Origin: Onchocerca volvulus
Lineage: Eukaryota; Nematoda; Chromadorea; Rhabditida; Onchocercidae
Reading direction: 5' to 3'
NCBI GenBank assembly: GCA_000499405.2
Contig: HG738138.1
Location: forward strand, 11,835,208 to 11,899,207
Length of the DNA stretch: 64,000 nt
In this document: one piece after another, positions 45,911-58,598 of the stretch
How the letters are laid out: every line of letters starts with the position of its first letter
How positions within the stretch are numbered: position 1 is the stretch's first letter
The notes under the pieces: generated by a model
Databases searched by the model: none
What the model was told of the DNA's origin: nothing
Seen by the model: the letters and a program-made list of their open reading frames with translations, nothing else
Translations under genes and position numbers: made by a program

Positions 45911-47904
45911 TATTTTGATGAGTTAAAGCAAACTCATTGCACTCGAACTCCTCGAAATTAACTTGTAACTGTACTTGAACTTCTGTTGCCGTCCAATTGT
46001 GTGACTAAAACTGATTCAAGATCCATTAATGTCTTCAAAATGAATTTTATACCACTCCTTTGCATTTGAAATTAATTCGAAATAAGGAGAAGGAAATAGT
46101 TAAGTCACAAATTGAGGAAGTTTAATAGGAAAAATTCATCTTTGAAAAAATTCTAGAAATAAATGAAATCTAATTGAACTCCGACATAGTCTGCTGAAAA
46201 AGCATTTTTCGGCTACGAAATTTTCAAGTTGAATTTCGATTTTGCCACGATTCGAATCAAACTTAAAATTAAATTGAACTATCAGTAGTTCAAGTTTATA
46301 ATCAGACTTTCATAATAATTATAAATGTGATGAAACATCTTTTTTTTTTTATTATAACTTCTAAAAATTCTGGATTAAAGTTTTTGCCACCTAACCTAAA
46401 TTTTTTTGTTACAAACGGTTATTTCAAAGGATTTGAACATTTTAAATTGTCACCATGGATGGACTAAGCGTCGCAAATTAACCTTGAAAAGTTCTTGCTC
46501 TCAGTCAACTTTGCAGTTATTGACTGATTTTTCTCCAATGATTACGTTTAAAAGTAATGCTATGTGGATGAAATGCATTGCAATCATTTGCATGCATGCA
46601 AATGCATTTAAATTCTCTTTCTATAAATGCTTATACACTGAGATTATAACTATTGCAAAATAAAATACTTGAAATTAAGTTAATAAAACTGAAAGTGCAA
46701 ACTAGAAGGAAAAAATCGAAGTTCTAGTTTTTCACTTCTTTATTTTAATGAATTCTTCTTTTATTATTTCCGAATTCTCATCATTAATCCGAAAATCACT
46801 ACAAATAAAATTTTATTTTTTTAATATGAATCATCTGTGATTTGAAGAATAGAAAACTTATTGTTGCCATTTCGATATCTACAGATTATAATTAAAATGT
46901 TTGCATTAAAAAATTGCTAAGCGTTACAATAGACTGAAAACTATGCATGGTAAAAATGATTTATTACATTTTTCAAACTTTCTAATCAATGCTTTCAACC
47001 GAAATTTGCAATAAAGTATGAGTGATTGTTTTCATATAACAGTTTAAAATTTCGAAAGCTCACAGTTATTTGCGTAAATGTATATTAAGAAATAGTTTTT
47101 TTTTTCCTTTTTTTTAAGGTAATATTTACATGAAATAATGTTTATAAAATAAATCGTGCATTCCGAATCTTTTTTGAAGGATATAACAAGAAGAATTTTC
47201 GAGCAAAGTCGTTTGTTGATGTATTAGAGCAACTTGTCAAATATGTCAACTGTGATAATCAAATAAGACGGACGAAAAATTTAACTGAGAAAGTTGAATT
47301 TATTGACTTATAATTTTAAATATAACTTATATCATTTGCATTTCTTACTCTCTCAATTAATGCGTCTTTTCGATTTTTTTTTTTTTTTTTTAAATTCATA
47401 TAAATAAAAACGATTGTCAATAAAGAAAGGACAGTACTTCTTGGTTGAAGATGGAATTCGATTAGAATAGTGTGATATATATAGAAGGGAAAGATGAGAT
47501 TTCATTTTAGATAAATTTTATCAATATTAAAGTGTTATGAAAATTACATGCGAATTTTTTGCATGAAATTTCAAAAAATTCTCCTAGAATAGATTATTCA
47601 ATTCAGATTTGTGAAATGTTATAACTTTTTCAATCTTTGAAAATTTAGAAGTAATTTCGAGAGAGGAAAAAAGATTTTGAAAAAATTTGACAATTCCATT
47701 GATTTTTCATAATTTTTGAATTTTTAAATTCATATAATCCAAATGAAAAGATAATTAATTCTCTATATTTAACAACCGAAAAATGGAAATTGTTATTCAA
47801 ATTATTCGAAAAAGAAGGGTTAGTTATGACAAAAATAATACTGATAGATCTTAAAGTATTGTTAGCGTTCGAAAATTTTTCCTTTTTTTCTCTTAATATT
47901 CAAA

Positions 47905-48012
47905 TTTTCCGGATTAACAAGTTGTATAAACCCAAGTTTTTCGGACCAACAAATCGCATAAATTCAAGTTTTCTGGACTAACAAATTGTGCAAGTTCAAA
48001 TTTTCCAGATTA
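47905..48012. repeat. 33-nt tandem repeat, three copies
   Basis: Three diverged units of the form ttttccggattaacaagttg plus a 12-13-nt tail, followed by a partial fourth. Confidence 0.8.
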
Positions 48013-48247
48013 TTTAACTGTGAATGTTTTAGTAAGAGAAATATAATGAATTATTTGATATTCAAACAAAAATAAGATGGATAACAATGAAAATATTTCA
48101 TTTATCACAACAAATTTTTAGAATATATTTTAAATCGGCGCTTTTTTTGCTTCATCATCTATCCACTGATCTGTTCGACAGTCGTTTCCTTCCCCATTCT
48201 TCATCGTTCACTCAGTTCAAACATTTTTACGAATCATTCTGCAGCTC

Positions 48248-48249
<2 letters not shown>

Positions 48250-48279
<30 letters not shown>
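48250..48279. repeat. poly(T) tract
   Basis: About 30 consecutive T. Similar runs of 16-24 A or T occur near 378, 7191, 16490, 17481, 34181, 41740 and 44537. Confidence 0.9.
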
Positions 48280-48280
<1 letters not shown>

Positions 48281-51200
48281 TCTGCAACAAAAAAAAAATA
48301 ACAATCTTTAAAGAAAAGTTCAATTAAAAAAAGCGAAAATAAAAAAGAACGATAAAAGCACATGAAAATTTGTTTTAAAAAACTTTTTTCTGTTTCTCAA
48401 TTTTTGTTTTTTAACAAGATAAAAATTGCTTCTTCTTGTTTTTCTTTCTTACACCCTTTTATTTCATTCTATTTATCATCGTTTATTGGCTTAGATTAAA
48501 ATACGGTCAATGCGAGGTTATTCACATCCAGTTCATGGATCATAATTTCGATATCCTAAAAAAAGATAGCGGTGACCTTTTCTTTTGAAAAAAAAAAAAA
48601 AAAAATGATTCCGCAACCATAACTATCTCAAAATAAGTAATGCAAACAAAAAGAGAAAATGGTTTTAACGAGAAAGATATTTATATGTACAATGTTTGCA
48701 GGTAGTAATATTAAAAGAATATGTAAACATCGGCGATATCTATCAAAAGTCATGCATCGAATATTACAACGGCATAAATAAACAAATAAACAAACAATTA
48801 AGAAAACATATGCGGTATATGCTGCATTTGTATTATCCAAACATAATAATTGTTCTTTTTTCGTCTTCATTTTCTTTTGCGACACTTAATTTTTGATTAT
48901 TTTGCCAAGAAAAACAAAAAAAAAATTTTTTTTTTTGATCATTCAATTTTTTAAAAAATACATCAATACACTTGAAAAAATTTGTGATAAAATTTATCAT
49001 TGCTGAAATAATGATAACTTTTCATGAGGAATTTGAAAAAAAAAGTGATATATATAATTTTGAACATTTTCAGTAACTAACTCCAAGTATATTTGAATTC
49101 GTGTATTTACTCATTCATTTATTCATTTTTCATTCCGTTTGCTTAAGATATTTTGTAAAAATTTTATTAGTTCTTTCTTTCAAAAACTATGCTCAATAAA
49201 TATTATTTGGAGAGAAATGAAATGGTTTGTGGATATGATTATGTATAAGGCAGCTTTGAGTTTTTTTTAAAAAAAAAAAGAAAGAAAAATTAAACAAAGT
49301 ATTAAAAAATTAGAATTCCGAAAGATAATGCAGGACAAGGAAAAGAAAAACAGATTAATAGATATAGCAAAAGGCTGACAAAAGAAGGTTGAAATGATTT
49401 GTACCAGGCACTACCATTCCTTAATGTAGTTCCTGAACTTTTTCCCATATGCTTCATTATTCTTACCGATTTCTCATCCCTTATGTTTTTATCTTTTTAC
49501 AATAAATATCTATTTGAACAATTTTTATTCTCATTTTTTTTCATTAAATTCGAATTATAACTACTTTCGGAATTCGATGTAAGCATTTTACTACTTTGTT
49601 ATAAATCCTCTTTTTAAAGAATTAATTTTACCGAAAATATCATGAAATGAAAAGATAATATCTTTAAATAGCATGAATTTTGTATTAATTATTGATTTCC
49701 TTCAATTTTTTCTTAACGAAAAGAGGAACGTTAAAATTTTTAAAATTATTCTGAATGAAACGAATCATTGGATAACATGTAAGCTGTTAAAATTGATAAA
49801 ATGAATATATACATATATATATCAACAAAAGATTTATCGTCAATAATTTGTTCGGTGACATATTTATTCACATTCCGAAATAATGAAATTCAAGACAAAA
49901 TTTCCGGAAAGAACTGACACCGTGATTATGGAAGTTAAATTGTTGATACTGAAAAATTTCTCACTATTCCATCCGCAAGGGTGTAATATAAACCATATTT
50001 AGAAAATAAGTTTCAATAATTAAAAAAAACTTTACATTTTCTAACTTTTCTAACTCTTTTTTTCATTCTGGTGTAAACAAGAGATTTATTTCGACGAAAT
50101 ATACGGAATAAGAGAAGAGTTGGAGATTATCAAATTTTGAACACGTTGTGTAAGTCTTAAACTGTGATAGAAGAAAAGAACGAGTTTTATTTGAATCTTT
50201 AATGTGATGATTAAAATAATCTCTCCTCCCGTTAATTTTTAAATAATTTTTCAGAAAAAATTTGCAAAAAATTTTCCCTCAATTATTCAAATTCCTTCTT
50301 ATGATATATTCATCATTCCAATAGTAATTACTATCATTATCACTCATTAAGCGTGAATACGAGCAAGAAGTTGACGAATGATTGAGACTGAGGAATAGTT
50401 TGATTTACATTGAAATTCACCGCCAATTAATCATTATACTCAAAGTTTTATCATCATTCCTTTTCCCACTTCTGTTTTAAAATGTAACTTCTCGCACTTT
50501 CTTGCAAAATCTCTTCCTTTCTTTTTTTTCGTTCTTTTTTTTTTTTCTTTTTTTAGAGCTAAATATTTGTAAGCTAAAAGTTCGTTTTTATGATCTGAAA
50601 AAAATGTGAAAAGAAGATTTGTATTAGATATTTTTAGCAATAAACTTTTTCTTTTTTGAAACAATATTTTTAATTATTTTGTATCACTGTTATTATAATG
50701 AGTTTAATATAATAAGTGTACCCATTTGTTGAAATTTTCACGAGAGTTAGCTGCAGTCCCGTATTTGTCGGGAAATAATCAGAATAAATAAGGATTGCCA
50801 AGGTTTCTTCTGAATTCTATTAGTATGTGAATGATTCCAGAAATTCTTGATGAATCACAATGGCTTTCTATTTAATGCTACCGGAAATGTTTCAACATTA
50901 ATGCAAAAAGAATTCAAACAGAAAACAACATTTATTTTTTCTTTCCCCGGGCTATCTGCCCTAGACGACACAAAATTGGCTTGAAAAATCAATCAATAAA
51001 TGACGGTTAGTATCTTCGTTTCAAGAGAAAAAAAAATGATCAAAACAATTCTTCAAATTTTCAAGAAACAGGTTCTAATTTACAGTTTGTGACAATTTAG
51101 AGAAATGAAATTTTTTCTTCCAGAAAAAACGGTACTATTCAATTACCGCCAGCTAATATCAGTATTTGATAACACGATAATGAAACAAATGATAACAAGA

Positions 51201-53017
51201 TAAAGATAATGATAATGATCATGTGGGAATGATAATGATTTACTGAAGTGGAATTTGGGAATATATCGCAACTAAACGATACAAAAAAAAAAAAAAAAGG
51301 AAAAAGGAAAAAGGAAAAAAAAAGGATTGATAAAGATTGAAGGGAGTGATCCAGCAAATGGAAAATGAAAAAAATTTTCAATATGTAAGGAAGAACAAAA
51401 AAAAGCAAATTCGAAAATCATTCTGTTTGAATGGAAAGATCCAATCAATAAACTATTTCTAATAATTTGATTATTGTTACAAAAATTTGAACCAAAAATA
51501 TTTCGCTTATTCATATCAAAAATGACTAATTTTTTTGTAAATTTTATGTAGAATTTAGAATTTCAACTTTCTCTTCTCCATTTTATTGATTTGAAAACTA
51601 ACGGATTAACAGTATCGATATTTTAAAAAGAGAGGGGGAGAGAGAGAGATAGAGAAAAAAAATATTTGCATTAATTATTAGGATCAGAATTAAGAGAAAG
51701 AAAAAGTACTCTACACAAAAGGCACATCTGAACAATAAAAAAAGTTTCATCAAGGCACATATATAACTTAACTGATTGCAAATTTTGCTCTGAAAATTAT
51801 ATTTTTATCAATTTAGTATTATCAATTATAAAAAAAGATGGAGGAAGGGAGAGAGAGAGAGGGCGAGAGAAAGAGAATAAATTTTTTTTTGCATCTAAAA
51901 AATCCGAAATGATTGGTGTAAAAAAAAAGAAATTAAAAAAAATTGGGAAATAAGGAAAAAAAAAGGACTGGAACTTTAAAAGCAAAATGAGAGGAAAAAT
52001 AGGAAAAAAAAAGGAAAAGAATAATAAGTAATTTCGCCTGAATAGCATAGTATTTTCTCGTAGTTCAAAGCAATTTTTGTTTCAAATTTTTATTATGAAA
52101 AAAAAGGTGAGTAAAAGGAATTGATTGGTAAAATTTCTGGAATTTCCATGAATGTTTAAAATTTGATCACACAATTGTGCACAACTTACTACTAATTGAC
52201 AATAAAACCTAATGTACACGAATATAATGATATAATGAGTTATTAAATGGACAAAAAGAATCCAGTACAATAAATGATTAATTATCGTATGATAATTGTT
52301 GATATCAAGCAAGTTTAATAACAGCCTAAGATGATTTTTTTATATATTGCTAATTTTTTATATTCAAATTTAACAAAAGTGATAGAATGATCAAAAGAGG
52401 AATAAGCAATGGCACGTAATATCACAAAACAATCAGAACGGGATCTAACCGAAATGAATGCATGACATGAAATAATTCACTCGTATTTGAGAATATAACG
52501 GGATATCTTAATGTACCCACTTTAAAATATTATTGGGCAAACTTTGACATATCCATAACCTAATGGAATTCTGAATTTTATTGTATAGTTAACATTTGAT
52601 AAATCAATTTTTTCATCTATAAATTATAATAAAAATTCATCGATAGTGTTTTATTTTAAATTTACTCACTAATTATGATTTGTATATGAATTAAATGAAA
52701 TTCGAAAATGACATTTTAGATAGGAAAAGATGGAGAAGATTGATCACAAAAAAAAGGGATGTCATCAAGTCAAAAAAAAGAGCATCATCATAATAAAGTT
52801 TAAAAAAAATTCTTTATTTCCTATTATTTTTCCGAAGCATAATTTTGTCTTTTTAACATATTTGATAAGAGAGACGAGGAAATAAATTTTAAATATTCAA
52901 GATTTTTTGAAGATAATTCTTAATTAATCCAAATATAAATAATATGTGAGTGAATTTTTTAACAGAACAATACAGATGAACTTTTTACTTTAACAAATAA
53001 ATGAAAATTGATTGCTT

Positions 53018-53044
53018 ATATATATATATATATATATATATATA
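53018..53044. repeat. (TA)n microsatellite
   Basis: About 13 TA units in the 3' flank of the zinc-finger gene. Confidence 0.9.
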
Positions 53045-53426
53045 CGAGAATTTGCCTGATGATATTTTAAAATGGTTACACTGAGATATCTCGTATATTC
53101 CCACATATAATTCCCAATATAGTTCAATATTGTTTGTTCCTCTTGTGATCCATTACTTTTGATAAATTTGAATATAAAAAATTATTTCGAACTATATCCT
53201 GTCTCTTACCAAATTTACTTGATCTTATCATAATAGATTTTTTTCAACCATTTTATAGCTTATTATATCATGAATGAAATAAAAATTTAAATCACCATTA
53301 ATGGTGTCTTTTAATGAGAAAAAATGTAAATTAAAATTGATTGGAAATTGATAAGTAACATTAAAGTTGATAAGTCAAAAAAAAGAAAAAAATGAAACAA
53401 AACAAGAGATAACTAAATCAGTAAGT

Positions 53427-56400
53427 TTACTCCATATTGCATATTACTGATTGTATTTGTGAATAAACTTTACGGCTATGTGTTACCCATTGCTTATCGA
53501 AATCAGTGCATGATTCAAGTAACGAACCAGCGATTACACCGATACGGCGCATCAATTCCCGGGTATTCTTCAGTTCGATCCGTTTTGCTTCCAATGTTTG
53601 TTCTAATTCAGCAACTCGTTGTCGATGGGTTTCACATTGATCACAACTCTTCGGAATGGAAATATCTGGTGATTCCGAATCATCTGATAAATGTTCCGTT
53701 TCGGATAATTGCGCTGGTGATTGCATTCTGCCTTGTACAACACCTGGTGATACCTTCTGAGGACTGAAAAAAAAAAAATTTTTAAGCAGAATTATTTTTT
53801 CCTTTTCCTTCTTTCTTTTTTTTTTGCTACAAATATGTTGCACAAATTCTTTTTGAACAAATATGATTTTCATCAAAATTTGTAAAGTTCAATCAAAAAT
53901 CACCATAAAATCCTTCTAATAATCCGAAGTTTCTGAAAATTTCAAAATGAACTTTACCTTGAGGAACAAGACGAATTTGTTGTCGTATTCGAATGAGTAG
54001 TGGCATCTTCAGAAATTCCTTTCGCATTTGCAACTGTACCAAATATGGAAGGAAATGATGCTATCGATGTATTCACTTTACCCTTAAAAAATTCATCATT
54101 TAGGTAGGAAAAGAAATTTCTAGTCCTAATTGCAAATCTTATAAATTATATTATTTCTTATAAAGAACTCTAACTACGACCTACTATTTTAATATGATAG
54201 ATTGATGAATGGAGAGAAGGATAAAAGCATGGCTCTGAATAAGATACTATTGGCCTAGTATCATTCTTCGTATACAAACATCAGGCTATTGATAGTATCA
54301 AACAATGTGTCCGCTTTTTTTTTCCTTTGAAAAAACTTCAAATATATAATGACATTTTAAATAATATATAAAATGAAACAAAATAAACTTTCAGCCATAA
54401 AAAAGAAATAACGTTGCAAAAAATTTTTGTTCTTAAAATAAACTACAAATCATCGTTATGTTATTGAATGAATTAACAAACATTCAAATGTTTATGATAA
54501 TACATGGAGAGGATGAAGGAATTTATGTAAAAGATAAACAATTCATGAAGAAAATGTAAGCTAAATACCATCGATGAAAAACGAAGTAAGCAAAATTAAG
54601 TAATGCATTACGTAAATAAAATGAAAAAAATAAAAAAGTTACATACTTCTTTATCGAAATGTTCCTGGAAGCAATTTTGCATGCTTACATTGACAACATT
54701 ATTTCGAAAATGAACAAAGCTAAGATGTAGGGTGAATGAAGCTTGCGTATTAAAATGCTTCATGCAGAAAATGCAAAAGAATGTTTGTCCAGTAGGTTGT
54801 TGATTGTTTACACCATTAGCCATCAAATTTTGAGCGAAATTTTGCAATGCACTCGCTTGCAATAGTGGATTTGCTACAACTGCATGTGCAGCTGCGCTAT
54901 GATGTGCTGCAGCTGCTGCAACAAGAGCTCGTTGTTGTTGCTGTACAGCTAATACTTGAGCAACCTATAATTTCTAGATGAACAAAACTGAGACAAGAAT
55001 TGAAACTTTCATGAAATTTTATCTTGCAAAATATTTTCAACCATGACATTTCTAATGCTTTATATAAGAAAGTATTACAAAACTCAGTTGAACATAAAAA
55101 ACGAAATCAAAATATTCGATATTTCTTAATTAAAAATTTATTTTAAAAAATCATTTTTTTCTAAAAGGACTTGATATGATATAATTTGTTTGATATTAAT
55201 TTCACAAATTAATGTCCCTTACATTAAATTTTTGCTCCTAAACTAACAAAAAAAAAAAGTGCAAACCTTGCTCATTTCTTCTGCGGAAAAAACTGGTGGT
55301 ACTGCTGTTGCAACACTACTCGCTACTTGACGTTGTTGGTGCTGTTGTTGTTGCAGATGTTGTTGTTGTTGCTGCTGCTGTTGACGTTGTTGTTGTTGGT
55401 GGTGGTGGTGATGCTGCTGTTGTTGTTGCTGTCGTTGTCGTTGTTGATGTTGTTGTTGTCGTTGTTGTTGAACTGAAATAGATTGTCGTCTTCCTGGTGA
55501 TGATTGTGTTGATGGACGTAATTCAGATTTTGCATTAATACTATTATTTCCAGCACCATTACCGCTATCAGTCATTGGCGTGCTTGTTCGTGTTATTGGT
55601 TGACTTCTGCAACAATATACTTTTTATTGAAATTATTTTTTTTGTTTTATATAGTTTGCCAATGAACATTACCAGTATTTTTGAATTAAAGTAAACAAAT
55701 TCAATTCTTTCCATAAGAAAATGACATTTTCTTGGTAATTAAGAAATATTTATTTCTATCTGAATTATTGTCTATTTAAAAAAAAATGAAAACTAAGCAC
55801 ATATTTTATTTATTGAAATTGATGATCGATGAATGATTTAACAAAATTTCATCATGGTCAACAGCATTTAGACTAAATACTACTTACTTTTTCTTTAAAC
55901 AATCATTTTAAATCGGAATTTCCAAAAGCCGGCCTGGTTAACTATGTCGTAGGATTTAGGAGAGAAGAGGTGGAGAGATAAACGTAGTTCAGAACCATTG
56001 GAAAATAACGCAAGACTAATTTTTCGGCTAAGTATATAGATTATCCGTTAATCAAAATAGTCATGAAAAAGATTGTGATGTTGAAATTTTAAAAAATTTT
56101 GCTAAATTTTGTTAAGAACTTGGTATATATAAGACAAACAAACAGACCTTACGCCTGTAGCACCTTTGCATTTTAGAATATGCTCATCAAGCTGCAATTG
56201 TTTTAGGAATGAGCGACCACATTTATCGCAAGAAAATCCTCGTTCTGCATGAATTTTCATATGACGATTGAGATCGAACTTGAAAATGAATGTTTTGTGG
56301 CATAATGGACATTGATGCGGTCGTCCGCCGGCATGAATCATTAGGTGTTGCGTTAAATGTCCCTTCTGAAACAGCTCTTTTTGTTTTTTGCTTTTAATTC

Positions 56401-58422
56401 CAAAGAAAGAAAAAAAAGCACCAAATATTTATATGAAAAGATATTTGAACATTTTGAATTGTAGCATTAATTTCAGAAATAAAATTCATTTCTGAATAAG
56501 ATATTTTTAATTGTTTCATGTAAATGTTACCAAAAATTAATTCCATAAAATAACAATGGTTATGTTTGGAATTTACCTGGAAGAAAGCTTTGCCACAATG
56601 TGGGCACACATGTGATCGTTCACCGGTATGCCACATCCAATGTTTCTTGAGAAGTTGTCGAGTACCGAACTGTTTACCACATTGTGTACACGTATGCGGT
56701 TGTTCTCCGCTATGTATACGCATATGCGTGCTTAGTTCACGTTTTATCGCAAAAATAACGTGGCATTCATCACATTCATATTGCGGCTTATCACGATGCG
56801 TGTGCTTGTAGTGTATATTTAGCTAAAATAATAATTACGTTTTTTTAGGATATCTACTAGAAAAAAAAAATTGTCCATATCCGTAATTTCTTTTCTCCTA
56901 AATTTCGATTTTTACTTTTGGTATTTTGAGAATTTAACTGATTTTTATGAAAAGAAGAAAGAGGAGCAAATTAAGTCTTAGTTAAAGATCATTTGATGCT
57001 AACTAATAGCTAACAAATTAAAATGGAAGTAGAATAATTTTATACGCTATATAGGAGCAAATTCACAAAAAAAGATTTTAGAAATTTATAAATTTGAAAT
57101 TACTGAATCATAATTTGACTTAATTTGGAAAAACTTTCCAGTTTTAAAAAGTGATATCAAATGACGCAGGCTCATTTGGATGTATTCAAAATTTGATTAA
57201 TTTTCAAAAATAATGATAATATCCCAAATTCATATAGTAAAGTCGTGAAATGATAAATCTTATTCATGAGCAAAAAGAAAATATAAAAATTTGGAACGAA
57301 GAAAAAAGAGAAAAGACAAAAGCAGCTTTCTGATGCATTTTTGGAAGCATCATGCGTAAAGAGACGATCCTCTCTGACACATTTTTGATTCTTTCAAAAA
57401 TATCAAATAAACGGTTGCTTATGAATCAATAAAAGTCATTGAAAAGCAAACTCCCTGTTTCCGTTGAAAAACTATTCTCTTTCAGAAATTCCGGAATATT
57501 TGTTTGAGTGTGTCACATTCATAAAAACTTCATCCCAAATATTTCTAGGAATGAAGTATTTTATGATGCAAAATGTTTGATAAACAAGCACTTTTTTCTG
57601 AGGAATTAAAAGAGAAAAAACAGGTGAAACATAATGTAGTTTTAAAACTAAACTCTTTCATCAATCATTCAAATTTTAGTGCAACAAAAATCGAAAAATG
57701 AATAATGTTAGTTAAAGATTCTGGACAATAAACAACTGATTAGAAAACAATTTTGAATGAATTTGCTAAAGACAGAAGAAAAAAAAGAAACAAAAACAAA
57801 AAAGTGATCTTTTAAACCTGCGATCGTTCGTGGAACAATTTTGGACAAAATCGACATCCGAATGTTTTACAACCTTCAGCATTTGTACTTTCGTCCAGAT
57901 TATAATTAACACTATCCACTGTACCATCAAAATTTGATAAATCTGAGCTACTCGGTGAATTACCACCACTTTCACCATCCTAAATGATTCATAAAATAAA
58001 TTACCAATTTTTTAATCTTCTTTATTCATTACGAATAATTTAAAAAAAAAAAAAGAAAAATTTCAAAAAAAGAAGAAAACATCTTCACAACAAACACCAT
58101 TCCATAGTATCCATTTCTGTTTATCATCATGTTCCATTTTTCAAATATCTTTATTTCTTCAAAAAAAAAAATAAATACTTTCGTAACATACATGCTCCAT
58201 AGTGTCCATTTTTTGATTATCAGTTCCATTCTTCAAACAATGTTGTTCATCATCCTCATCGGTTTCCGATTTTGGTAATCGTAAAGTTGCAGTACCATTT
58301 GTTGTAATCGTATCCGATCGAAATATTCCAGCATGCATCTGTTCCATATGTTGTTCCAAATCATCCAAAGTTGCGTACGAATTTGGACATTCATTACAAA
58401 CATAACAGCATTCATCACTCAT
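53427..58422 (-). CDS. C2H2 zinc-finger transcription factor with polyQ/His tract
   Basis: Eight exons: 58422-58192 (open further back to an acceptor at 58470), 57979-57818, 56822-56577, 56365-56148, 55606-55267, 54964-54647, 54082-53958 and 53763-53427. Total 1,977 nt, 658 aa from the ATG at 58422; phases agree. Fingers: one near residues 9-30 (C-x2-C-x12-H-x4-H); a cluster of five or six at about 120-285 with classical linkers such as HTGER and HSGEQPH, the last ending in Cys rather than His; and one isolated finger at about 463-486. A Gln/Arg/His tract (about 318-375), an Ala-rich helix (about 410-430) and a C-terminal Glu/Arg helical region (QRVAELEQTLEAKRIELKN) complete it. Likely nuclear and DNA-binding. 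I do not recognise the orthologue. The start is uncertain: the frame stays open with a basic KRGKRTGRRNK stretch before the ATG, so upstream exons may exist. Confidence 0.8.
55325..55472 (-). repeat. CAG/CAA (Gln/His) repeat in the zinc-finger gene
   Basis: Mixed CAA, CAG, CAT and CAC codons with scattered Arg codons encode a tract of about 48 Gln/His/Arg residues. Confidence 0.9.
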
Positions 58423-58555
58423 TTTATTCCTTCTGCCCGTTCTTTTCCCCCTTTTGCTTGGCAATTCGTCTACAAACAAAAAATAAATAAAAAAAAATGG
58501 CACATGAAGAAAAGTATCATCACAAAACAATTCATACTGGCGATATATAAACATG

Positions 58556-58557
<2 letters not shown>

Positions 58558-58591
<34 letters not shown>

Positions 58592-58598
58592 ATATATT
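58558..58598. repeat. (TA)n microsatellite
   Basis: TA repeat with a TG interruption, about 90 nt upstream of the first zinc-finger exon. Confidence 0.9.

Larger units (their letters stand above)
37081..53426. other. long gene-poor intergenic region
   Basis: About 16 kb with no multi-exon gene that I can build. Named contents are the orphan exon (43848-43924), the Helitron remnant (about 44628-45910), a tandem repeat (47905-48012), microsatellites and homopolymers. The rest is AT-rich sequence whose short open frames have no coding character. It contains the 5' flank of the channel gene and the 3' flank of the zinc-finger gene. Confidence 0.65.

Noticed and set aside
55296..55481. Plus-strand Val-rich frame
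   Set aside because: Antisense of the Gln repeat in the zinc-finger gene.
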